From contig JAJCZL010000083.1 in the NCBI GenBank assembly GCA_029262415.1, positions 1 through 64,000 on the forward strand: a stretch of 64,000 nucleotides of DNA, given 5' to 3'. The position numbers and the translations under genes were made by a program. Source of the stretch: Deltaproteobacteria bacterium. GTDB lineage: Bacteria > Desulfobacterota > Binatia > UBA1149 > JAJCZL01. The notes under the pieces were generated by a model that did not search any database, was not told the DNA's origin, and saw nothing but the letters and a program-made list of their open reading frames with translations. Below are positions 15,261-22,439 of this stretch, in pieces; position 1 is the first letter of the stretch; each line of letters begins with the position of its first letter.

Positions 15261-15296
15261 TGCTAAGTAAAGTTAGCATGCCAACAAAAGTTGGCA
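15261..15296. promoter_or_regulatory. abutting pair of 18-bp palindromes (operator-like)
   Basis: TGCTAAGTAAAGTTAGCA (15261-15278) is followed without a gap by TGCCAACAAAAGTTGGCA (15279-15296). Each is a near-perfect dyad with 6-7-bp arms; a third copy lies at 44263. They sit in the 167-bp gap before the scaffold gene. As DNA they look like repressor operators; as RNA they could form tandem hairpins. Confidence 0.6.
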
Positions 15297-15390
15297 CCAC
15301 CGCTTACCTAGGAGCTACGGCTGCGCAGATCGAGGGATTCGGTCATGCCGGGGTGAGGGATTCATTCCACCGGGGCAGAGGAGACGATCC

Positions 15391-16191
15391 ATGTTGACCA
15401 AGGAACAGCTCGAAGAGGCAGTTGGGATTATCGGGGAGGTGTACCGTAAGAATCTCGAGGGCCTTTCGGATGACGCGAAGACGCTGTTCGTGAAGATGGG
15501 TAATGGTTTTCGGCTCAAAACGGCTGAAGACATCGATGCCCTGAAGAACACGAACGCCGCTATTCGCCAAGAGCGGGATCAGGGAATGACCCGTATCCGC
15601 GAGTTGGAGACTCAGTTCAACGGGATCGATCCGAAGGAAGTGGCGGAAATGAGGGAGAAGCTCCAGGCGATTGGGGATAAGAAGCTCCTCGACGCGCAGG
15701 GGCAGGAAGTTCTCCGAGAATCCATCGGTAAGGAGATCGCCTCTCAGTGGCAGGGCAAGGTGGCTTCTCTCGATGAGAAGTGTAAGTACGCCGACGCCAT
15801 CGTCGATGAGTGTATCCGCCGGTGGAAGGAAGATCGGATCAAGTCTCAGGTCGCCAGGGCGGTGCTCAAGGCCGATGGGGAGGTCGACCCGGATCTGTAT
15901 CAGGATCTGGAAAATCGGGCTCTTCGGGACTGGGACGTGACCGACGACGGCAAGGATGTCGCCTACAAAGAAGACAGCCTTGGTACCAAGATCATCTGGC
16001 CTGGAAGCGACGGAGCCAACTCGATCGACTACGACGGGTGGGTTGCGCACTACCAGGAGACGGTGCCTGGTTTCTGGCTTGACTCAGAAGGAACCGGAGC
16101 AAGGGGAGTTCGCCATCAGGCGAGAAACGATAAGGCTGCCTGGGAGAAGCAAAGCCCCGAAGAGCGCCTGGTGGGCGCGTTCGGCGAGTAG
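15391..16191 (+). CDS. scaffolding-like protein
   Basis: 266 residues, strongly charged and helical. Residues about 50-115 form a coiled coil (NAAIRQERDQGMTRIRELET, VAEMREKLQAIG). Position between MuF and the capsid gene and this composition are typical of scaffolds that guide capsid assembly and then leave. No protease domain seen. The ribosome site is AGAGGAGA. The C-terminal 60 residues are aromatic (GWVAHYQETVPGFWLD), a possible capsid-binding part. Confidence 0.65.
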   Translation: MLTKEQLEEAVGIIGEVYRKNLEGLSDDAKTLFVKMGNGFRLKTAEDIDALKNTNAAIRQERDQGMTRIRELETQFNGIDPKEVAEMREKLQAIGDKKLLDAQGQEVLRESIGKEIASQWQGKVASLDEKCKYADAIVDECIRRWKEDRIKSQVARAVLKADGEVDPDLYQDLENRALRDWDVTDDGKDVAYKEDSLGTKIIWPGSDGANSIDYDGWVAHYQETVPGFWLDSEGTGARGVRHQARNDKAAWEKQSPEERLVGAFGE

Positions 16192-16231
16192 AAACCCTCC
16201 CGGGGAAATACTCCAAGGAAGGTAAAGATCA

Positions 16232-17131
16232 ATGGCTGCAATTTCGCTTGTCGAAATGCTGAAACTCAACCAGAACCGGTTGGAGTCTGCGGTCATCGAG
16301 ACCTTCGCTCGCACGAGCGACGTTCTCATGACAATTCCGTTCGATACGATCAACTCTGCGTCGGTCAACTTCGTACGTGAGCAGACGCTGCCCGGGATTG
16401 GATTCCGCGGCATCAACGAGGGCTACACCGCCAGCGGCGGGGTGATGAAGCCCATCACCGAAGTCCTGACGATCATGGGCGGCGACCTCGACGTCGACCG
16501 ATTCCTGATCCAAACCGGTGGGGCCGGCGCACGCGCACGGCACACCATGATGAAGATCAAAGCGCTTGCGCTGCGATGGACCGAGGCGTTCATCAAGGGC
16601 GACAGTTCGTCCGACCCGCGTGAGCTCGACGGTCTTCAGACGCGCATCACCCTGAGTGGTGCGCAGGATTTCCCGATGAGCTCGGCTGGTGCTCTGTCGT
16701 GCTTGAAGGTCGACGAGGCAATCGACGAGGTCGATAGTCCAACTCACATCATCTGCAACAAGGCGACTCGTCGGAACCTGACTTCGTATCTGCGAACGAC
16801 CGGTTCGATCGAGTACACGACCGATGGTTTCGGTCGCAAGATCCCGACCTACGCGGGGCTGCCGTTGCTCATCGTCGATGAGGACAACGACGGCAACCAG
16901 ATCCTCGACTTCTCCGAAACGAGCTCGACTTCGTCTCTGTACGTGGTTTCGTTCGGCACGGGCATGTTGACGGGCATTCAGGATGCCCCGATCAGCGTCC
17001 GCGACCTCGGTGAGATCGACGGTTCGCCGGTTCACCGCACGCGGGCTGAGTGGTACGCGGGCATTTCGGCTTGGTCTGGTCGCTGTGCAGCTCGCGTCCG
17101 TCTCTTCACGAACGCTACGGCGGTCGCCTAA
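16232..17131 (+). CDS. major capsid protein (HK97-type fold expected)
   Basis: 299 residues. The pattern of a helical N-terminus, NFVREQTLPGIGFRGINEGY, the GGDLDVDRFL strand, a long helix (RHTMMKIKALALRWTEAFIK) and the late PISVRDLGEIDG..TRAEWYAGI segment fits small HK97-fold major capsid proteins. No N-terminal delta domain, so a separate scaffold (the preceding gene) makes sense. AAGGAAGG is the ribosome site. Confidence 0.82.
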   Translation: MAAISLVEMLKLNQNRLESAVIETFARTSDVLMTIPFDTINSASVNFVREQTLPGIGFRGINEGYTASGGVMKPITEVLTIMGGDLDVDRFLIQTGGAGARARHTMMKIKALALRWTEAFIKGDSSSDPRELDGLQTRITLSGAQDFPMSSAGALSCLKVDEAIDEVDSPTHIICNKATRRNLTSYLRTTGSIEYTTDGFGRKIPTYAGLPLLIVDEDNDGNQILDFSETSSTSSLYVVSFGTGMLTGIQDAPISVRDLGEIDGSPVHRTRAEWYAGISAWSGRCAARVRLFTNATAVA

Positions 17132-17157
17132 GGGCGCTGGCCGGGAAGGAGAATCTG

Positions 17158-17583
17158 ATGGGCCAACTGTATGACAATGCCCTCGAGCTGCGTGACGTCG
17201 CAGATGGGGCGGAAACGGCGACTGCTGCTGAAACTGGCATCGCTTTCGATATCAGGAGCATCGGTCAGTACGAGGCGGTAGTTTTCATTACCGCAATCGA
17301 CGACACGACCGATGACGAGAGTTACGTGTTCACCATCGAGGCCGACACTGCGGCTGCGGTGACTGCGGCGGTCGTTCTTGCGACCCGAACGGTCGATAAT
17401 GGGGTGACGGTGCCGTACGAGTTCCGCATCCCGCTCAGTGGTCCGCTCGCCGAAACCTTGACCACGACCGAAGGATACGTTCGGGTCAAGGCGACTCTCG
17501 GTGGAACCACCCCTTCGGTGACTTACGGCGCGTATCTGACTGCTGCCGGCGGTCGTGAAGGAACTATCGCCGATCGCGACTGA
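17158..17583 (+). CDS. head decoration or virion protein (putative)
   Basis: 141 residues, rich in Thr/Val/Ala with alternating beta pattern (TAAVVLATRTVDNGVTVPYE), consistent with an Ig-like or beta-sandwich virion protein. It directly follows the capsid gene, where decoration or cement proteins usually lie. AAGGAG precedes the ATG. Alternative: a minor capsid protein. Confidence 0.55.
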   Translation: MGQLYDNALELRDVADGAETATAAETGIAFDIRSIGQYEAVVFITAIDDTTDDESYVFTIEADTAAAVTAAVVLATRTVDNGVTVPYEFRIPLSGPLAETLTTTEGYVRVKATLGGTTPSVTYGAYLTAAGGREGTIADRD

Positions 17584-17620
17584 TCGGTTTTTTCAACTGT
17601 GAACCCAAGGGGAGTCCAAG

Positions 17621-18100
17621 ATGGCTGGTAGGATTGAAGGAAGCGCTGCTGCACCAGGATCAGAATCCAAGAAGAAGTGGATTATTCTGGAGGCAGCGAG
17701 AGACGATAAGGCTCGAGGGGTAACGCGGGGCGACACTGCCCGGGTGCGGCCCGTCGATGCGCGAGAATACCTTGGCCTCGAGGACTCCCCTTGGGTGATG
17801 CGGGCTGATTCACCCCCGATCGAACACATGGAAGAGACTACGGCGAAGACGGGCAAGCAGGGGCTGAAGCCGGGGGTAACCTCGGCGGCAGAGCTTGCGG
17901 CCAAGATGGCCGATTCAAGTCAACTCCAGCGACTGCCGGCAGGGGAGGATGCTCCGCCGGCAGAAGCGAAAACGGAGGAGTCGGTAGACGACCCCTTCGC
18001 TGAAGTCCCAGAGGAGGCCCCTGACGCATCCGAGGCCGGGGCGTCGTCTTTGCCCGACTTCGGCAAGAAGTCCGCCCAGGGGGCTCGCAAGAAGCCCTGA
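17621..18100 (+). CDS. hypothetical virion-region protein with acidic tail
   Basis: 159 residues. N-terminal basic half (SKKKWIILEAARDDKARG), then a disordered Pro/Glu/Ala-rich region (EESVDDPFAEVPEEAPDASE) and a basic tip (KKSAQGARKKP). It ends the first head block; a strong terminator follows. No family recognised. Confidence 0.6.
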   Translation: MAGRIEGSAAAPGSESKKKWIILEAARDDKARGVTRGDTARVRPVDAREYLGLEDSPWVMRADSPPIEHMEETTAKTGKQGLKPGVTSAAELAAKMADSSQLQRLPAGEDAPPAEAKTEESVDDPFAEVPEEAPDASEAGASSLPDFGKKSAQGARKKP

Positions 18101-18141
18101 CGAGCAAATCTTTCGCCCTACTTGGCAGGGCGTTCTGTGGC

Positions 18142-18176
18142 GAGGTCGACTCCTTCGGGGGCCGGCCTCTTTTTTT
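18142..18176 (+). terminator. rho-independent terminator with UUCG loop
   Basis: A 12-bp stem (GAGGTCGACTCC with GGGGCCGGCCTC, one mismatch, two G-U pairs) capped by TTCG and followed by seven Ts. It lies after the capsid block, so connector and tail genes need read-through or another promoter. Confidence 0.8.
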
Positions 18177-18184
18177 GCCGTGGG

Positions 18185-18373
18185 CTATCCCACCCAGGGG
18201 TGGCGAAGGGGGCGCTCTTCCTCTGGTACGAAGAGGCGTTGCCTGATGTAGGCAGACATCGGGATGCGAGCTTTCCTGGCTCGCTCTCGAACTTCAGCCT
18301 CTTCCTCCTCGGTCAGGTAGACGATCACCTGATGGGCGCGGGGATATCCGTTGAGTGAAGCTTTTCTCGCCAT
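18185..18373 (-). CDS. ribbon-helix-helix DNA-binding protein on the opposite strand
   Basis: 62 residues. HQVIVYLTEEEEAEVRERAR followed by KARIPMSAYIRQRLF matches the strand plus two helices of CopG/MobC-like RHH proteins, which bind DNA as dimers. It is the only leftward free-standing gene inside the 36-kb rightward operon and lies just past the terminator. GCTGT and ACAGC flank its start as a short dyad, a possible self-operator. It is similar in layout to the RHH gene at 50.2 kb. It likely regulates late transcription, an inference. Confidence 0.7.
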   Translation of the reverse strand: MARKASLNGYPRAHQVIVYLTEEEEAEVRERARKARIPMSAYIRQRLFVPEEERPLRHPWVG

Positions 18374-18468
18374 CTGCTGTCCGTTTACCAACAGCGGGCT
18401 AGTTTGGCGAGGGTAACGTGCGCCCAGGGCTGTTTTTGAGTCGAGGGTTTCGATGCTACGGGCGAGCC

Positions 18469-19014
18469 ATGGCAGTCGAAGGCGACCTGGTTGCAACGGT
18501 GAATGCGGCGAATGCGAATTCCTTTGGAACGATCGCAGAAGCCGACACGTACGCGGGGAATCATCTCTACGCGACCGACTGGGCGGGAACCAACGACGTC
18601 AAGGCTACCGCTCTCATCTACGGCGCGATGCTCATGGAGAAGATTCTCATTGGGCTGTGGAAGGGAACCCGCACTACCTCGACCCAGGCCCTCAGTTGGG
18701 CTCGCACCGGTGTCTACTATCCCGACACCCTGGTTGCAGTTCCGACGACGACGGTCCCCACCGGTGTGAAGAATTGCCAGTTCGAGTTTTCGAGGCATCT
18801 CCTGGTGACCAACCGGGAGGCGGAGAGCAGCTCGTTTGGGATCTCCGAGATCCGAGTTGAGCCGATCGAGATCAAGTTTGCAGACTACCTGGCTGGTGCG
18901 ACCCCTGGGCAACTCGGGGTGATCCCTCCTTCGGCGATGCAGTTCATTCGTCCATATCTGGAAGAGGTGCCGTCTGTCGGTGGCTTCCAGACTGCGCTGG
19001 CATCGAGAGCCTGA
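18469..19014 (+). CDS. head-tail connector / DnaT-like protein
   Basis: 181 residues. The pattern NSFGTIAEADTYAGNHLYA, ATALIYGAMLMEKILIGLWK and LSWARTGVY matches proteins annotated as DnaT-like, found at the first connector position of many siphoviruses. Probably a neck adaptor rather than a replication protein. A GTG 51 bases upstream is possible; the ATG is preferred because conserved sequence starts here. Confidence 0.65.
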   Translation: MAVEGDLVATVNAANANSFGTIAEADTYAGNHLYATDWAGTNDVKATALIYGAMLMEKILIGLWKGTRTTSTQALSWARTGVYYPDTLVAVPTTTVPTGVKNCQFEFSRHLLVTNREAESSSFGISEIRVEPIEIKFADYLAGATPGQLGVIPPSAMQFIRPYLEEVPSVGGFQTALASRA

Positions 19015-19400
19015 TGGGCCTTCGAGAGCTAGTCCGGGGACAGGCTGCGCAGGCGATTGGCAGTTACATCGGCGACATCGCGCAGTCGATCACCTACAAC
19101 GTGGTGAGCGCCGGCGGGACGTACATCCCTGGTTCTGCTCCGACTCAGTCTGTGTCCTCGACGACAATCGCCGCGGCACTGCTTGAGTACGAGGTCGAAG
19201 AGGTCGACAACCTGCACGTCAACTCTGGTGACCGAAAGGTGCTCATTGCTGGGCTCACCTTCGAAGGGGCCTTCCCCTTGGTTCCAGAGCCAACTGAAGA
19301 GCATACGCTGACCATCGAAGGCGAGGTCTGGCAGATCAAGTCGGTGATGACTGACCCGGCCAAGGCGACGTACACGCTGCAGTGTCGGAGGCCTTCGTGA
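19014..19400 (+). CDS. head closure protein (putative)
   Basis: 128 residues, beta-rich, with VLIAGLTFEGAFPLVPEPTE and HTLTIEGEVWQIKSV typical of head-closure/stopper proteins. TGATG overlap with the adaptor gene. Position between adaptor and tail-completion genes supports the role of closing the connector after packaging. Confidence 0.6.
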   Translation: MGLRELVRGQAAQAIGSYIGDIAQSITYNVVSAGGTYIPGSAPTQSVSSTTIAAALLEYEVEEVDNLHVNSGDRKVLIAGLTFEGAFPLVPEPTEEHTLTIEGEVWQIKSVMTDPAKATYTLQCRRPS

Positions 19401-19403
19401 GCC

Positions 19404-19844
19404 ATGGCTACCTACGAAGGGGCAGGGGCAATCGAGCGCTGGTCGGCAAATGTATTCGACGGGCGCATCCCCAAGGTGATCAGGGCGGCTGCGTTTCTAA
19501 TCTGGAACGGCGTGACCGATCAGAATCCGGTGCTGACCGGGCGGTCTCGCTTCGGGTGGAACATGGATGTCGACAAGATGGACCTCACGGTTCCTCCGCC
19601 TGCGCCGAACAAGGAACCGAACTTCTATCCGCCTCCACCGCTGCCTACGATCGGTCCGGTGGTCGCCAGCAGCACAATCAACGTGACGAACAACGTCCCG
19701 TACATTTTACCGCTCGAGACCGGCACCTCCGACAAGGCTCCTCCGAACTTCATCCGCGACACGGTCAAACGAGTGGTGAAGGGCGTGCCTGACGTGACCG
19801 GCACAGTTCGAAAAGAAGGTGAGATCACGGCGGTGTTCAAATGA
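19404..19844 (+). CDS. tail completion / neck protein (HK97 gp10-like)
   Basis: 146 residues. VLTGRSRFGWNMDVD is the hallmark 'TGRLRaSW' element of HK97 gp10-like proteins, and the C-terminal helix (PNFIRDTVKRVVKG) fits. It probably joins tail and head. A proline-rich loop (PPPPLPT) is unusual. Confidence 0.68.
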   Translation: MATYEGAGAIERWSANVFDGRIPKVIRAAAFLIWNGVTDQNPVLTGRSRFGWNMDVDKMDLTVPPPAPNKEPNFYPPPPLPTIGPVVASSTINVTNNVPYILPLETGTSDKAPPNFIRDTVKRVVKGVPDVTGTVRKEGEITAVFK

Positions 19845-20296
19845 GCCACGACGCGATCCTCGAAGCGGTTGAGAATCGATTCCGGACTCAGTGGAGCTCG
19901 GATGCGACGAACTGCCGTACGCCGATTGCGTTCGAGAACGTCTCGGGGCTGACCACGACGGTCGCCGGGGGCATCGGGTACATGGAGCCGAAGGGCTTGA
20001 CTCAGTGGGTACGCCTGTCGGTCCACGAGAGCCTCGCTACGAGCCTCGAGATCAACCCGGCGAGTCGAGTCCGGATCGAAGGCGACCTGCAGTTACAGAT
20101 CTTCGTTGAGCTCGGAGTGGGGCAAAACGGGTTGAGAGAGCTTGCCGACCTGGCGATACCTATTTTCGAGGGTCGACAGTTCAGTGGAGTGAGTGTCTGG
20201 GAGGGCATGTACTTCCCAGTTGGGAAAACCGAGGGGTGGTTCCAGGCGAACGTATCGTGGCCCTTCTACTACGACCGAATCATGGACGTGGCGTAA
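19841..20296 (+). CDS. tail terminator protein (putative, DUF4128-like)
   Basis: 151 residues. It follows the gp10-like gene with an ATGA overlap and precedes the tail tube, the standard place of the terminator that caps the tail. Contains WVRLSVHESLATSLEINP and RIEGDLQLQIFVELGVGQNG, typical of DUF4128-type terminators. Confidence 0.68.
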   Translation: MSHDAILEAVENRFRTQWSSDATNCRTPIAFENVSGLTTTVAGGIGYMEPKGLTQWVRLSVHESLATSLEINPASRVRIEGDLQLQIFVELGVGQNGLRELADLAIPIFEGRQFSGVSVWEGMYFPVGKTEGWFQANVSWPFYYDRIMDVA

Positions 20297-20318
20297 GGAC
20301 GCCGCGGAAGGAGAACAG

Positions 20319-21614
20319 ATGCCATTCGCTGATGCTAATAGGACCGGCGTTTCATTCGCCGAGGAAACCCGAGATTCCCCTGAAGATGGATTCCCGCTCG
20401 ATTGGGGAGTCGATCCAGTTCTGATCTCTGATGCTGGCGGAGTGTCGTATCCGGGGGCGCAACCTAGCCTGATCGATACCCGCTTCACCGGTGCTCCGCT
20501 CGAGTATGAGAAGCAGACCGTCGAGTCCGATGAGATCAACCCAGACCGCAACGTGGTCGACCTGATCGAGGTCGGTGCTAACGCTCAGGGCTCGACCGGC
20601 TTCGAGTTGAGTTACGCCGGCATGGACAGCTTCATCAAGGCTGGCCTGCATGCAACGGACAACGACTGGGGCACCCCCGGGGCGTTCACCGGGGCTGGTG
20701 GAGCAGGGGACATCCAGTTCACTGCCACGGGGAACCTTCTCGATGCGGCCACGGCAAGCTTCATCGTGACCCTTGGCCTCAAGCCCGGGATGATCATCTA
20801 CATCAAGGACGGTGCGGGAACGACCCTGAATGCCGCGAACGCGGGCTACTTCAAGATCGTTGCAGTCAACAGCGCAACGCAACTGGAGATCGCCGGTATC
20901 GCGAAGAGTTGGACCACCCTGGTCGATCAGGATTCGATGGACAGTGTCCTGTCAGCATCCAACGCGCGGAACGGCACATCCGAGTGGTCGTACGTCATCG
21001 AGGAGCGCTTCGAGGACATCGGGGTGTTCATTGTGCACACCGGCATGGAGGTCGGACAACTTGACCTGTCGTTTGCTTCGCGTTCGATCGTCACCGGTGG
21101 ACTGACCTGGAGGGGCCGTGACTCCGCGGCACTGACGGCGACGGTCGATGCTGGGGGCGGATACACCGCCGCGGCAACCAACGCGGTGATGAATGCAACT
21201 TCGAACGTCGGGGTTGTTCGCGCCGGCTCGACGGAGCTCGACTGCAAGATTAAGCAGTTGAATCTCTCGGTTGCTAACCAGCTTCGCGGTCGTGACGCTG
21301 TTGGGTGTCGCACCGACGTGAGCATCGGAAGAGGCGAATGCCAGGTCACCGGTGAGATCCAGGCGTACTTCGAAGACAAGACGCTGTGGGATCAAGCCAG
21401 GACGCACGCGAGTACGTCGTTGCTCTGGCAGGTCACTGATGCCGCCGGCAACTCGTACGTGTTCGATATCCCGACTCTGAAGTGGGGCTCGCCTCGAAAC
21501 CCAATCCCGGGGAAGAACAACGACGTGATGCTCACCCTGCCGTTTCAGGGAATCAAAACAACTGCCGCTGACGGCGAGTTGTACACGATGCAAGTCAGCA
21601 AGTTCGCGGCCTAA
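20319..21614 (+). CDS. major tail tube protein (putative)
   Basis: 431 residues, longer than a minimal tube protein. It contains a typical start (FAEETRDSPEDG), ELSYAGMDSFIKAGLHA, and a C-terminal beta domain (NDVMLTLPFQGIKTT). The middle (GAGDIQFTATGNLLDAATAS and on) looks like an added Ig-like or outward domain. AAGGAG precedes the ATG. Located between the terminator and chaperone genes. Confidence 0.72.
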   Translation: MPFADANRTGVSFAEETRDSPEDGFPLDWGVDPVLISDAGGVSYPGAQPSLIDTRFTGAPLEYEKQTVESDEINPDRNVVDLIEVGANAQGSTGFELSYAGMDSFIKAGLHATDNDWGTPGAFTGAGGAGDIQFTATGNLLDAATASFIVTLGLKPGMIIYIKDGAGTTLNAANAGYFKIVAVNSATQLEIAGIAKSWTTLVDQDSMDSVLSASNARNGTSEWSYVIEERFEDIGVFIVHTGMEVGQLDLSFASRSIVTGGLTWRGRDSAALTATVDAGGGYTAAATNAVMNATSNVGVVRAGSTELDCKIKQLNLSVANQLRGRDAVGCRTDVSIGRGECQVTGEIQAYFEDKTLWDQARTHASTSLLWQVTDAAGNSYVFDIPTLKWGSPRNPIPGKNNDVMLTLPFQGIKTTAADGELYTMQVSKFAA

Positions 21615-21645
21615 GGGCGGCGAGGGAAAGGATAGGTAGAATTCG

Positions 21646-22176
21646 ATGGGGGTCGACTTCTCAGAACTACGAACGGATGCGGGACTGGAGGAGGACGGAG
21701 TCTGGACTGATCTAGGCTTCGGCCTCCCCTGCCGCTTCCAGGTCGCTGGTCAGGGATCTTCTCACGTTCGCGATGCGCGTATCGAGTGCATGCGACGTCT
21801 CCGAGACCGGAAGGTCGACATGGAGGAGTGGGACGAAGAGGTGAACGTCTGGACGACTGCGGCAAAGCTGCGCAATTGGGAGAAGGTGGACTGGGCAGAT
21901 CGGGACAAGGACCCGAGCGCCAAGCCGAAGCCGCTCAAATACAGCGCGGAAAACGCTCGGAAGCTGATCAAGGGCGTCCCGAGGATCCGCGATGCTGTGA
22001 ACATGCAGAGCATCAAATTCGAGCCGTACCGACTCGAGCATGATCCGGAGGCCCAGGGAAACTCACCAGCGTCCTCAGGTGGAAGTTCACCTGGGGGCAG
22101 CCGCCAGGGCCGAAAGAAGGCGGCATCTCGAACGAAGAGTTCTTCCGCAACCTCGCCGAAGACGGAGAAGTCGTAG
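21646..22176 (+). CDS. tail assembly chaperone, short form (gpG-like)
   Basis: 176 residues. The N-terminal 130 are globular (GLPCRFQVAGQGSSHVRDAR, EWDEEVNVWTTAAKLRNWE); the last 40 are a Ser/Gly/Lys-rich tail. A GGGAAAC slippery heptamer in correct phase lies near codon 138, before the low-complexity tail. Lambda G-type chaperones bind the tape measure and tail tube during assembly. Placement just before the tape measure is diagnostic. Confidence 0.8.
   Translation: MGVDFSELRTDAGLEEDGVWTDLGFGLPCRFQVAGQGSSHVRDARIECMRRLRDRKVDMEEWDEEVNVWTTAAKLRNWEKVDWADRDKDPSAKPKPLKYSAENARKLIKGVPRIRDAVNMQSIKFEPYRLEHDPEAQGNSPASSGGSSPGGSRQGRKKAASRTKSSSATSPKTEKS
22056..22096 (+). promoter_or_regulatory. programmed -1 frameshift site
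   Basis: GGGAAAC at 22056-22062, read G GGA AAC in the upstream frame, is a classical -1 slip heptamer. Ten bases later CCTCAGGTG and CACCTGGGG form a 9-bp stem (one G-U) with a 6-nt loop, a stimulator hairpin. The -1 frame has just opened (TGA at 22041) and stays open to 22439. Confidence 0.85.
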
Positions 22177-22439
22177 TCGCATGGGAAGAGCGGCCTGTAC
22201 TGTTCGCCGACTGTCAGCATCTCTACCTCGCGTTCATGGAGTTGCACCACACGCGAGAGCGGGACGGCATGGGCGGCATTCAGGCAATCTCCATGCGCGA
22301 GATCCTGGCATGGTGTTCCCTCGAAGGGTTCCGATCGAGGAGTGAAATTCGGAACATCAAGTTTGCGATGAGGATCATGGACTCTACTTACTTCGACCAC
22401 CTGAACGACAAGAGAAAGTTCGAAGAGGAAAATGGCTGA
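22062..22439 (+). CDS. tail assembly chaperone, frameshift extension (T part)
   Basis: 125 residues added in the -1 frame, giving a fusion of about 264 residues. It has clear protein character (VLRWKFTWGQPPGPKEGGIS, VLFADCQHLYLAFMELHHTR, SMREILAWCSLEGFRSRSE) but no own start with a ribosome site near its beginning. Overlaps the tape measure start. In lambda, both G and G-T forms are needed in a set ratio. Confidence 0.82.
   Translation, partial: LTSVLRWKFTWGQPPGPKEGGISNEEFFRNLAEDGEVVVAWEERPVLFADCQHLYLAFMELHHTRERDGMGGIQAISMREILAWCSLEGFRSRSEIRNIKFAMRIMDSTYFDHLNDKRKFEEENG

Noticed and set aside
22040-22345. 101-codon frame between the two tail chaperone parts
   Set aside because: Arg-rich shadow in the third frame; the -1 frame fits protein composition and has a proper frameshift signal.
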